Assembly (NCBI GenBank): GCA_018524725.1
Contig: JAEUWP010000436.1
Coordinates: 248,001-312,000 of the forward strand
Length of the DNA: 64,000 bases
Source of the DNA: Podaxis mareebaensis
Taxonomy: Eukaryota > Basidiomycota > Agaricomycetes > Agaricales > Agaricaceae
Direction: 5' to 3'
Shown piece by piece: positions 21,515-32,780 of this stretch (positions are counted from its first letter, which is position 1; each line of letters begins with the position of its first letter). The notes under the pieces were generated by a model, which did no database searches, was not told the origin of the DNA, and saw only the letters and a program-made list of their open reading frames with translations. The position numbers were made by a program, and so were the translations under genes.

Positions 21515-23918
21515 TCAAAGCTTGGATTTGACTTCCCGCAGACGAGCATGTTGCATACTCTCGTCTATAGTTTGTCAGTACTTTGCCAATCAACTAATAA
21601 ATAAGCGGCGAACGTACAATTGCTTTCATAAAGTCTATCGCCAGGAACAACAGACGCATGGGATGCAATGTTGGAAGCATCAACCATCTCAGGTACAACG
21701 TCCTTGATGGTCGGCGCACCCAAGAGTCGAAGGTTCATCGCGAATTCATCCTGCCAACAGATAATTAGCAACCTGCACGGAGACTGCCCGATAGTCTTAC
21801 GTGAAGAATTTGCAGAGCTTTATCCACACCTTCAAGGCCGTAAGAGGAAAATGCGTACAAAAATGGCCTTCCGATGCCCACTGAGAAATAAACTCAGAAG
21901 AGGTCAAGCAAGCTGGATTGCCAGTATAAACTCGCCGGCATTGGCACCTAGAGCAACTGCTTTGAGGACATCTGTTGCTCGTCTAACCCCACCGTCGACG
22001 AAGAGCTGGAATTTCTCATTTGGGAACTTGAGCCCTCGCTTTTCGCCTAGTTTTGAGACCACCTCCACGAGGACCTCTATTCCAGAGCGAGCAAAATCCA
22101 GTTGACGGCCGCCATGGTTGGAAAGGACGACTCCTGCAAGTCCGGCATCATACGCCATGAGAGCATCCTATGCCACGGGTCTCAGCTTGAGCAAAGAGGA
22201 ATGAATTCTGGAGCATACCTCCCAACATTGCACACCCTTGAGAATCAGAGGCACTGCAGAGACAATAAGGGTTAGTGTGATTTGAACAGGCAATAGCGAC
22301 GTACTTCTGGTAATGCTCTTGAACCAATCGATATCAGCCCATTCCAAACCAGGATCAATGAATGACTATCTTTTCCCATTAAGCATCATATTCTGAATGG
22401 GTATGGGAATTGACGCACGCTAATGGCGCGAGCAGCTCCTTGGGAACGGTCAACGCCTTGATTTCCGGCCTTGCTGACCTCCGACGGGTCCTCGGCGTCA
22501 AATTTCATGCGCATATCCTAGCGAAACGAGTCAAGGCTAGGGAGCATGCGCTCAACCAGCTGACTCACCTTCTCCCGACGGCCTAACTGAGGCGCATCAA
22601 CAGTGATAAACAGCCCCTTTATGCCCCGTTGCTCTGCGTGTTGAACGATTCGCTTAGTGATATTCCTGTCTTTGTTGACGTATCTAATTGTTTGTCAGAA
22701 AACACCGCAATCGCATATATACACATAGGACCTACAGTTGAAGGAATTGAACTTGGCCAGGTTGTGCCGCATCGACAATCTCATCAAAGGAACATGATGC
22801 GAGGGTAGGAATCTGCGTTCTGGTTAGCTATCTAGATCCTATACGTTCTCCCACAGAAACATTCTTACCATTTGAATGACTCCATGCTTGGCGGCGGCTC
22901 TTGTCAAGTTGAGTTCTCCATCGGGATGTCCAAGCTTTCCTAGAGCCGTAGCGGTCTTACTGAAGTCAGTTCCCGATATCGGATCAGGAGAAAGAGATAT
23001 TCACAATGTAAACGGGCATGCTCGAGCGATGCCCTAAAATTGTGGTCGACCAATCCACTTTCGCGACATTGCGAAGAATTCGGGGACGAAACCAAATTCT
23101 AGGCGGTTGTTAGATTATGTCGTTATCTAGATGATGAGTGTTCACCTATGGTAGGCCGCATGATTCTCCCTGTTAGTGATTTCGTCGTCTGCAGCAGAAG
23201 AGTAGTAGGCCCAGGCTTTTTCAGGCATCACCTGCCTCGCAATCGCCTGAATCACGTTAATGCTGGTGTTAGACTTGCGACAGCGATGGAAACATACCTC
23301 GAAATCATGCAAGTTCAGAATCTCGTCAAGGGGAGGTCGTGCCGCCATGCGCTGCTGTCGGGCCTTCTCTTCGTCGGTCACTTTCACTTCTACTTTCTCT
23401 ACAGTTTCTGGGTCCACAGGTCCAAGGCTGTTGGTGATTGAAGTTATTCAGCTTTCTTTGGCGCTCACATAATTACTGCACCTACTGTTTTTCTGGGGGC
23501 AAATTATTGGTAATAGCATCGGGTGGGTGGATGGGGTCGTATTCCTGGCTGCACACTGTCAATGGCTGGACTCAAAAGGCGAGCAGACCTTACGTCGCGT
23601 CTTTTCCAGCATATCTTAGGATAATTTTGCTACCACCTATTGCAATCAGACAGCTGGAAATATAAAATCTTCGAGTGCTAACCAGGATGATCTAAATGTA
23701 TCAATAAGCGATGTTACAATGAAAAAGATCGACGTTGACAGCACCATCGAGGAATTCCGTAACGTCATAAACATTTCCTAGTGCAACGTAGTTCGCCTTC
23801 TTGAACCTCGCCCCATAAGCGTTAGAGGAATCGTACCGTGAACAATAATCCAACAACTCTCACGAGAGTTGTGCTTTGCAACCTCTTGTCCAGACAAACG
23901 GTTTCCGGTTGTAACCAT
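21515..23918 (-). CDS. Cytochrome b5-FMN alpha-hydroxyacid dehydrogenase with C-terminal SKL (B)
   Basis: Flavocytochrome b2-type enzyme, candidate glyoxylate or L-lactate dehydrogenase. The N-terminal cytochrome b5 domain begins at once: [41 protein letters not shown] (haem His) and YAGKDAT. The FMN barrel follows: [57 protein letters not shown], active-site [26 protein letters not shown] and RPFLYAFSSYG. It ends REVKSKL, a canonical PTS1 peroxisomal signal, at TGA 21515-21517. It has no mitochondrial presequence, unlike yeast Cyb2. The intron at 21881-21935 uses a GC donor (GCGAGT), needed to join GANA to VGIG. About 500 residues over many short exons. The start is fixed by alignment with its paralogue at 30142. 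Confidence 0.88.
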
Positions 23919-24081
23919 TTCAAGAGATGAGAAGCAGGCGATAAAAGAGGGAAAAGAAGAGAAACCAAGAGAGGAGTGGTCAGGCCTTCAGTGTGAGCAG
24001 GCAAAAAGTCTGGGAACAAGTAATTCCGCGGTCGTAATGGAATACCGGTAATGCCGGCCCGGGTTGACTGGCGTCACAAGT

Positions 24082-24089
24082 TATTTATA
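24082..24089 (-). promoter_or_regulatory. TATA box of dehydrogenase B
   Basis: TATAAATA on the minus strand about 165 bases before the ATG at 23918. The whole B promoter must fit into the 274-base gap behind the stop codon of paralogue C. Inferred. Confidence 0.45.
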
Positions 24090-24192
24090 TCTACAAGTAG
24101 GGTACACGTGATTAGAGTACAAGTCTAGCTGCAGCGGGCATACTGTGGTGGTTACATAGATATACGAGGAATGCCGTAGCATAGGGTATCTT

Positions 24193-25677
24193 TTAGACCT
24201 CGCGGAATGCTGTACCACCGGCCTTCGCGTCCAAAGTCATAACCTCATGGAGACCTGAGAAAGTCAATTCAGCACGACATGGTCTAATCATCCAATGAAG
24301 GGCTGCTTACCCATCACTTCGAAGAACGCCTTGGGGTCCATGCCCTTAGCAGTAGAAAAGTCCGTGCCAGTCTCCTTCAAAGACTTCATGGCGGTCCTAA
24401 CGCCATGAACCATAGCGACACAAGAAACGAGGGAGAAGACTAAAAGCAAATGTCAGACTATGATTAACACCTCAGATGCAGACGCACTGATGATCTTGGC
24501 TCCCATCTGCTCAGCCTCCCAGGAAGTGAAGGACGGTGTTAGACCACCTGAGATGACATTGACAAGGACCTAGTACTGGAATAAGCAACACTCAAAACAA
24601 CTCAGGGCAGCGCACTTACAGGTTTGGGTGCGAGGGCGGCAACGGTGGACTCAAGAAGCTCCTTGGATTTGACACCCTCAATGAAGCATACATCAGCACC
24701 GGCGTCAGCAGCTAACTTCAGACGCGTGATGGCTTCCTCCATTCCCAGCACTTGGGCAGAATCCGTTCGGCCGATGATAACCTTTTGCGATTCGTCAGCG
24801 GAAACGGCTTCGTCTCTATGGGAGTGCTCACAAAGTCAGAGCCTCCAGGGATGGAGTCTCGGGCAAGGACAGCTGCACGGATACGGGTGAGGAACTCCTC
24901 TCTGGAAACAACCTGTTTGCCCATCAAGTGACCACAACGCTTCGTTTGGACTTGATCTTCAATGTGAAGACCAGCAAGACCGGCACGGATATACTGTCTC
25001 ACAGTCCTTGCAACGTTGGCGGGTCCACCGAAGCTGGACATGGTGTTAGCCGTCGTTTTACTTATATTCAAATACATCCACTCACCCTGTATCTGCGTCA
25101 GCGATAACAGGAACCCTCGGGTCTAAGCTTGCAACCATGTTGCCAGCCTACGCCATGAATCAGCCATTTTGTCAAATGTTACTTGTCAGGAGGGTCCCTA
25201 CCTCGACGAAATCGTTCAAAGTTGCGATGGCAAGGTCTGGTTGGCCCATGCGGGATGCAGTGGTAGCAGCACCACTGTTTTTTTTTTTTTGGCGCGTAAG
25301 ATTTTTAATCGGTATCCACTTCCAGGAAACAACGCACCTCTGATAAAGGCACTCGAAGCCAGCTTCTAATGCACATCGTGCGCTGATGCCGTCGCAGATA
25401 CCAGGAGCAACCTGTTAAGTACAAGTTCGTTAACAATTTGATGCATATGAACAATCAATTAATGAGTTTTTCAACTCACAATAATGCCAGGCCGGGCGAG
25501 CATCTGACGCAGACGGGTAGCAGCATTGTCAGACAGAGGACCTTCGAGATAGTTTTTGGGGTCGAGGCGGGGGTTGTAGTAAGGCTCGTTGGGAGCAGCA
25601 ACATTGCCATTATTCGGAACTTCGGTCACGGCAGCCGGGACAGGCTCGTTGCGTGCGAAGTAGTTGGGAGCGGGCAT
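24193..25677 (-). CDS. Isocitrate lyase/PEP mutase superfamily enzyme, oxaloacetate acetylhydrolase-like (paralogue C)
   Basis: Paralogue of the gene at 19845 with the same core: [71 protein letters not shown] (catalytic Cys kept), [12 protein letters not shown] and [15 protein letters not shown]. It ends LHEVMTLDAKAGGTAFREV at TAA 24193-24195. The start MPAPNYFARNEP is at 25677. Extra introns split YQ/SGAA (this one carries an A12/T12 tract near 25280), DTG/FGG and the final VMG/LHEV. These three are shared with paralogue D and absent from A. No presequence or peroxisomal tail is seen. It lies head-to-tail upstream of dehydrogenase B, 274 bases apart. The substrate is inferred as for paralogue A. 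Confidence 0.85.
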
Positions 25678-27027
25678 TATAACTTCTCGTAAATGGGCTG
25701 TAGCGCTTTTGAAAAGAGGAAGAAAGAAGAGGAGGGATAGGGCGTGGATATCCCAGACTAGCGTTTATAAGGATATGTAAATGGAACATGACGTGCACAT
25801 GAAGAAACAGAATCACTCACCTAATGCCGCTACGCACTGACGCCGTCCACCGGAATAACACAACCCAAGGCATCGTGGCAGTCGAATGACATGCCAAGAC
25901 GAAAAAAAAACTTCAAGCCAGAAAACAAACTAAACGAAATCAACCCTAGGCATCCTACTCCGTACAGCGCTCGCATGGGTGTGATAGCTTGAATGCTTTC
26001 CTCTCGTCCGAAAAACGTCGCGCTGGCCCAATAATTAGTAAGTCTTGCAGGGATATTACTATGAGGCTGTGCCCGACCGGATCGAAGCTGCCAAAACCTA
26101 GGATTCTTGGCAACTAGACCACCAGTTGGAGCTCATCCCACGAGCATTTCGAACGTTCGGAGTTATGGAATTATGTCAACCTCCATCTTGGAACGGCGGG
26201 TTTAGTGCGGAAAGGAGCGCGCGACAGATGGATGGTTTGTGATGTTGAACTGAAGAGAAGAACCAGCCTAAACGAAAAAGGCCAACGAGTTCTATGATTC
26301 CTATCCTTAGGTTCATGACACATAAGTATTTCCTGCAGGCCTGAGTTGAGACTTAGGATGAACGCGTCATACTGGGGTCTGAGGTTGTTCGAATAGAAAA
26401 TTCAATGGACAAGGTAGATCGTTTGGAATGTAGGATGAATGTAGTTATTTTGTAGGTATGAATATGTTGTGGTTCGTTTATGTGTCTTGTGTAAGGTTAA
26501 GAGTAATGTTATTAATAGCTGGAGAATTTGTTGCCTCTTTGGATCTGTGTTGGAGCAACTTACGTGTGCAATGTCTTCTGAAGAAACGAAAAGTTCCCTC
26601 CTCTTGGAGAACGTCACATGTCAACGTTATGACTGGGAAGCAATTGAAGAGGAATGAACACTCTCGGGTCAACGGCGATCCCTTCTTGTGGGTGCAGTCA
26701 AAAGCCTAAACTATATTTGGTTTTAAATTGATGGAATCATAATCTTAGTCACACACTAACTATCTCGGTGTTGGCCTTCCTGCACAAACAAAATTTTCTA
26801 TGAAAATGTGGAGTACTTGTATCCCAGCAATCAGAGCTACAGACATTAACAAAGGTATCTACTATGATAATGAATTACGACCAATAATCCGGAATACAAC
26901 TGCATGCTGACTAAAATACAGCAAACAACAACTCGGGCAAAGAAAGACAACATTGAAACATCTAGAGTATATGAGATATATTGAAAACAAAGAACCTGAA
27001 GGATTGTGATGCTGCAGCCAAGAGTCT
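25678..27027. other. 1.35-kb spacer between paralogues C and D
   Basis: It contains the promoter of C and the 3' region of D, both on the minus strand. Short AT-rich open frames show no motif. No gene is supported. Confidence 0.5.
25764..25770 (-). promoter_or_regulatory. TATA box of paralogue C
   Basis: TTATAAA on the minus strand, about 87 bases before the start codon at 25677. Inferred. Confidence 0.5.
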
Positions 27028-28650
27028 TCATATCTGCTTGAAGGCCGATCCGCCAGCTTTGGCATCGAACTCCACGATTTCATTCAACCCTGAGCAATAC
27101 AGTTAGCATACTTGTTCGCCTCCGCTCAGCTCGGACAGACTTACCCATCACTTCGAAGAACTGCTTAGGATCCATGCCTTTGGCCGTTGAAAAGTCGGTG
27201 CCAGTCTTTTTCAACATCCGCATAGCTTCACGGCAAGCATGAACCATCGCAACAGACGACACCAGAGAGAAGACTACCAGACAGAAACAGTCAGTATCTA
27301 TTAATAGGGCGTCCAAATATAGAACATACTGATGATTTTAGCACCCATGGCTTCGGCCTCTTTACTAGTGAAAGGTGTCAAACCACCAGAGATGACGTTG
27401 ACAAGAACCTGGTGTAAGTGAACATTTCAACGGTTGCGAAAGCTGTCCAAATGTTGATGGACATACCGGTTTGGGCTCTAGTGCTTTAACCGTTCGCTCT
27501 AGAAGCTCCTTGGTGCGGACACCCTCAATGAAGCAAACGTCGGCACCAACATCGGCAGCGAGCTTGAGGCGTGTAATGGCCTCGTCCATGCCTAGGACTT
27601 GAGCAGAGTCTGTGCGGGCGATAATGACCTAGTCGAGAGGGTTAGCAGAAAGTATCAACAGTCGTGAAAATACTCACGAAATCTGAACCTCCAGGAATGG
27701 AATCGCGAGCAATGACAGCGGCACGAATCCGAGTCAAGAATTCCTCCCGCGAAACGACTTGCTTCCCGAGGAGGTGTCCACAGCGCTTGGTTTGGACTTG
27801 ATCTTCGATGTGCATTGCAGCTGCACCAGCCTTGGCGTATTGCCATACAGTCCGAGCAACGTTAATCGGTCCTCCGAAACTTTACGACAATCAGATACCC
27901 CCGCCAACGTACAGCCTATTTACACTCACCCCGTATCCGCATCGGCAATAACGGGGACCGTGGGGTCAATGTCACAGTGAATTTGCGCTGCCTAAGGAAC
28001 CAAAGCTTAGCCGTATGATTGAACCAGAGGAAAGCGGGCTACATACCTTTACAAAGTCGTTGAGAGTAGCGATAGCGAGGTCAGGTTGGCCAAGGCGAGA
28101 AGCAGTTGTCGCTGCACCACTATAGAATTTGTCAGAACATTCTCCCATATTCTTGGGATGCTTTACCTTTGGTAAAGGCACGTAAAGCCAGCCTCCAATG
28201 CACAACGGACACTAATACCGTCGCAGACACCGGGAGCCACCTAGAGGTCTCATTCAGCAACACAGTACACTCAACCAGGTGAAGATGAGAAGTACATACA
28301 ACAATCCCTGGTCGTGCGAGCATTTGTCGCAGTCTGGTAGCCGGGTTATGTGACAGTGGGCCATTCAAGAAGTTTTTGGGATCCAAGCGAGGGTTATAAT
28401 AGACTTCATGTTCGTCATCCGAAGAGAAGGATGAACGAGTAGGACTCGGAGACTCCGAAGGTGAAGATTCGCAGTCGTATGCTGAGTCCTTGCCCTTGCT
28501 GGGGTGAGTGAAGTATCCGATAGCTGGTTTGACAAACTGGAAGAAGCGGAAAAACGTTTTTACAAACAAAGGATGAAGGATAGTGGTATACAACCAACCG
28601 AAAAAGCTGGCTGATGAGGATGAAGTGAGAGAGGTTGCTGCTGACGACAT
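27028..28650 (-). CDS. Isocitrate lyase/PEP mutase superfamily enzyme with N-terminal hydrophobic extension (paralogue D)
   Basis: Third member of the set. The core matches the others: [72 protein letters not shown] and [14 protein letters not shown] (one residue shorter than A and C here). It ends [16 protein letters not shown] at TGA 27028-27030. Unlike A and C it begins with about 80 extra residues from [19 protein letters not shown] at 28650. These include an aromatic/hydrophobic stretch with scattered basic residues ([19 protein letters not shown]), then an acidic Ser-rich linker. This could be a membrane or organelle anchor. It shares three intron positions with C. The catalytic Cys and metal Asp are present, so it is probably active; the substrate is unproven. 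Confidence 0.83.
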
Positions 28651-30141
28651 GACGAGACTCTAAGCCAGGGGGTGGCAGGCAAATTTGCGCTAAAGTCTTC
28701 AGGAGAGCGGTAAGCCTATATACTTGACGATAAACCCATTCTCAGACTAGTGCGTCTAGAAATGCAAGTACACCACCTATTCGCGTGTCATCTGGCGACC
28801 CGATCTGCCAAGAGACATTACGGAGATCGAGAACTCTGATTCGAGAGATTGAACTTGAGCGCTGGCTTGTGCTAATCTCGTCCCAATCTTATCCCAGAAT
28901 GGTTGGCGTAGTACGGTATGCCTGAATGCCAAGAAATCACTCTCCGTCTCAGGTTTGGCTTCAGACATACACTGGAAACACGGCGTGGCATAACATATGG
29001 TATTTATCATGTTGCCACGCTATTTAACAGTCGGAGTCGGGGCAAAACAAAGATGATATTACAATTGCCAATACCTCCCGAGCGCCATCCCCTACCCTAC
29101 GAGTACATACCTAATTGTATGTATGAGGATGGATTAGAATGTTGATCCTTGCTGATTCTCTCAGCGGATACGGATCGTAGATCCCTCCATATCGGTCCGG
29201 TGCCAACCTTCCCCAAGCTCAGAACTGGATAATGGTGCATGAAGACAGGTAAATCCAACTATCGCATTGGGCGGGGGCACACGAAATGGGGGACCTTTGG
29301 GTACCGCAGCCGTATATAAAACATAAATAAAACATAAATTATACTCAATGTTATCATAGGAAGTGCCTCGCTCGAATAAAGGATTGGCCTACTTTTCGCT
29401 TTCCGTCCTCCGAAAGCGTGAGAACATACACAAACCGAATCACTGGCCCCGTCGAAGGTCACAACCTCGAGCCCTTCTCTGCCCCGCTTCGGATGCCAAG
29501 TCACAAAATCTCACATCTCCCCTGTATCTACGTACCTCGTTATCTGCGTTCTGAAATAGGCTAACCGGATCTTGCCAACCAGAGTACCTCTGAACCCAAA
29601 TCCTTCTTCGCAGAAACCTCGGCTGGCACATTGTGGTCAGCAGAAAAGGGATTGCCAGAATGGCACCTCGGAGATAGAGGGGAAATCACTTATTCCCATC
29701 CCTACGTCGAGTGCACCAAATTCTGTTTGGTATTCCTGTGGCTTGGATTCATAATGTCCGACGCATCTTTTGTCGACTGGTAAGTGCCAGCATGCTACTT
29801 CTTATTTTTATTTTTTTCGGAACCTCAATGTCTTCTAGGATACAGGACATCACTGGGGAATGTCATGCGCACTTTCCTTGTTAGTTTGATCCACTCTCCC
29901 GTTCCCAGTGTAGTTTGATGATTAGTTGTCCTCACAGCTTCTTCCTCTCTAACGCCGAATCCAATACGTCGAAGGAGTAGTGGGTCACACCTGCGGGCCT
30001 ACGGGATGAGTGACGTCGAAATTTTCAACGCTTAGTGGGACGTTGATAGCATGTCGGCCTCCCTGGCTTCCGCTGGGATCCTTCAAAAGAGAGAGCACAA
30101 AAACATATCAACTACATCTCTCTCCCTTCTTTCAACCCGAC
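28651..30141. other. Divergent intergenic region between paralogue D and dehydrogenase E
   Basis: About 1.5 kb between the start codons of D (minus) and E (plus). No supported gene. It probably acts as the control region for both, and the layout would allow co-regulation. A CT-rich/ACATATCAAC stretch lies just before the E start. Confidence 0.5.
28717..28722 (-). promoter_or_regulatory. TATA-like element of paralogue D
   Basis: TATATA on the minus strand, about 67 bases before the start codon at 28650. Inferred. Confidence 0.4.
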
Positions 30142-32321
30142 ATGTCTCTCGTTTCAGCACAAACCGTCGCCCAGCACAACAGCAGGGATAGCTGCTGGAT
30201 CATCGTCCACAGTGCGTTCTGTTTTCTTTCTTTGGCTTGTTGCGATAATTTACTTTGACCCTGTAGACAAGATATACGACGTCACTGAATTTCTGGACGG
30301 TATGTCTTCGCGACGGAGATACGACAAATACGCGTTAAACTCTTTTCGTTCAGAACATCCTGGGGGAAGTAAGATTATTTTGAAGTACGCTGGTGCAGAT
30401 GCAACGTGAGTTTTTTTATGAGCGTGTTTTTCGCTTGCCTGACTTTTAGTTCAGAGAAGCGTATGAGCCCATCCATCCTCCCGATGCTATCACCACCAAC
30501 TTGCCCATTGAGAAACAGTCAGTGGTCTTTTCGTTAATACGAAGTGACTTGCAATAACATCGCCCATGTAGCATTGGTGATGTCGATCCCAACACCATCG
30601 TCAAGGCTGTGAAACAGGTGACCGAGGAAGACCGAAGACGTCAAGCAATGATGGATGCTCGCCCTCCCATTGACGAGATCCTAAACCTCCACGACTTCGA
30701 GGCCGTCGCCAAGGCTGTCCTCCCTGCCAAGGCCTGGGCATATTATTCTTCTGGAGGTGATGATGAGATCACTATCCGCGAGAACCGCGCTGCTTTCCAA
30801 AGGTGAGCGTCTCAGCTGGCTCGAGTAGCACAATTAACCTTTGACTAACCATTCTCTGAATTCAGAGTTTGGTTCCATCCTCGGATCCTTCGCGACGTTG
30901 CAAACGTCGACTGGTCATGTACCATTCTCGGACAGAAATCTTCTATGCCGGTCTATATCGTAAGTCTTCGGAGTACAGATTCCCTAGCAGTCGGCATCTT
31001 TAATTCTGATCAACCGAATCGGCGGTAACAGTCTGCCACCGCCCTCGGAAAACTTGGCCACCCCGATGGTGAATTAAATGTCACACGAGCGGCTGCCAAG
31101 CACGGCGTTATTCAGATGGTGCGTATATACGCCTTGCATCCGAATTCGGCTTCGCGTTGATTGAAATACCAAATAGATTCCAACTCTTGCTTCTTGCTCC
31201 TTCGACGAAATCGTCGATGCAGCCCAACCCGGTCAACCGCTCTTCTTGCAATTGTAATACCCGGTTTATCGAGAGCCGCTGGCAGACTAGCTAATTGTTG
31301 ATCTTTGTTTTCAGATACGTCAATCGTGATAGGGAAATCACCAGGAGATATGTCCAGCACGCTGAGAAACGTGGGGTAAAGGCGTTGTTCATCACTGTCG
31401 ATGCCCCGCAACTTGGTCGTCGTGAGAAGGATATGCGCATGAAGGCTGTCGACGACAGTGGTACTGCCAAGGTGCAAGAAGGCCAAAAGGACGTCAAGAA
31501 GGACCAAGGTGTCTCGAGGGCCATCAGCGTACGTGTTGAGATCTACTTGTTCTTGGGTTCTCTTAATGACGCAACTATTAGTCTTTCATCGACCCGAGCC
31601 TGTCATGGAAGGACATTCCTTGGTTCAGAAGCATCACTAATAGTATGTTTCCTATTTTCTCTCTCTACCTCGGGCCACTCACCACTAATTGTTCTAAAGT
31701 GCCCATCATCCTCAAGGGTGTTTCTACTCCCGAGGATGCTCTCCTCGCCTACGATGCAGGTGTCCAGGGCATCGTCCTCAGTAACCACGGTGGTAGGCAA
31801 CTTGACACCAGCCCCTCTGGTCTCGAGAACCTCCCTCCCATCATTGCCGCTCTCAAGACCCGTGGCCCCTGGCCCAATCCTAACTTCTCCGTCTTCGTTG
31901 ATGGTGGTGTTCGCCGTGCTAGCGATGTTCTTAAGGCTTTGGCCCTTGGTGCCAACGCCGTTGGCATCGGTCGTGGTTTCCTGTATGCATTCTGTGCATA
32001 CGGACAAGAGGGTGTCGAAAAGGCCATCCAGATTCTTCATGTGAGTGGGATAATCGCACTGACTAAATAATAGTGTTCTAACAGATTCGTATAGGACGAG
32101 TTCCAAATGAACATGCGCCTGATCGGTGCTCGCAACCTCAACGAAATTGTTCCCGAGATGGTTGATGCTTCTGCTCTCCACGCCCGTGTCGGTTTGCCTC
32201 CCGCGGACAACCTCTACTTCAACACTTGTAAGTTCTGTCTCTATCTAAATTACGGGAAGCACTTCATCATTTCTTCCCAGATCAACCCCTTACAACCGCT
32301 CAGTTCAAGAACAAGCTCTAA
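30142..32321 (+). CDS. Cytochrome b5-FMN alpha-hydroxyacid dehydrogenase (E)
   Basis: Paralogue of the gene at 21515-23918. Cytochrome b5 part: [46 protein letters not shown] and [17 protein letters not shown] part: [80 protein letters not shown], active-site [27 protein letters not shown] and [14 protein letters not shown]. It ends AQFKNKL at TAA 32319-32321. NKL resembles a weak PTS1, while its paralogue has full SKL. There is no mitochondrial presequence. The GC-AG intron of B is missing here. In brown-rot fungi a flavohaem enzyme of this architecture oxidises glyoxylate to oxalate. L-lactate is the alternative substrate. Confidence 0.88.
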
Positions 32322-32780
32322 TTTGGGGTCGCTCGGGTATCCATAGTCATATAATTGCCTGTATTTAAAAGCATTTATTGCATTGCATGTGGCCATAGAT
32401 GTATATTTTTGCATATTTTCTACAAGTCTATTCTTTCATCTCTACACTTCAACGTTGTTTGATAAGCAAATATGGCTCGGGTAGCTGAAACCACCTTCAA
32501 TAGCAAGGCCCTAGCCGTTAAATTAGTTACCATCACATCGGAATCATCCAGTTGGTTGTCTCAGGGCCTACGCTCACTGTCTGCTGGGTTCAAGTCGAGT
32601 AATTTTCACGTCAATGCTTTCAGTCCGAGTCAAACCACGGCGGCATGGGCTGACGACACAGGGTTCTAACAAAATTGTCACGGAATTACTTTTTACAGTT
32701 ATCTTACTCTTACAACATAGACCTAGAAACAAGTCGTTATCTGAAGCATGATGTGACAACTCTTGACCGGTGGCACCACT
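32322..32780. other. Convergent 3' region between dehydrogenase E and F-box gene
   Basis: AT-rich spacer between convergent stop codons. A 65-residue open frame has no motif. No gene is supported. Confidence 0.55.

Noticed and set aside
19845..28650. Firm naming of the three PEP mutase-family genes as oxaloacetate acetylhydrolase
   Set aside because: A serine marker residue is reported to separate true oxaloacetate acetylhydrolases from related lyases. At the place I think corresponds (after NVISGGLTP) these proteins show Phe-Thr, but I cannot align reliably by eye, so only a family-level call is made.
28807..29500. Three GCCAAG hexamers (28807, 28928, 29495) resembling PacC pH-regulator sites between paralogue D and dehydrogenase E
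   Set aside because: A GCCARG site is expected about once per kilobase by chance on both strands, so three in 1.5 kb carry little weight without binding data.
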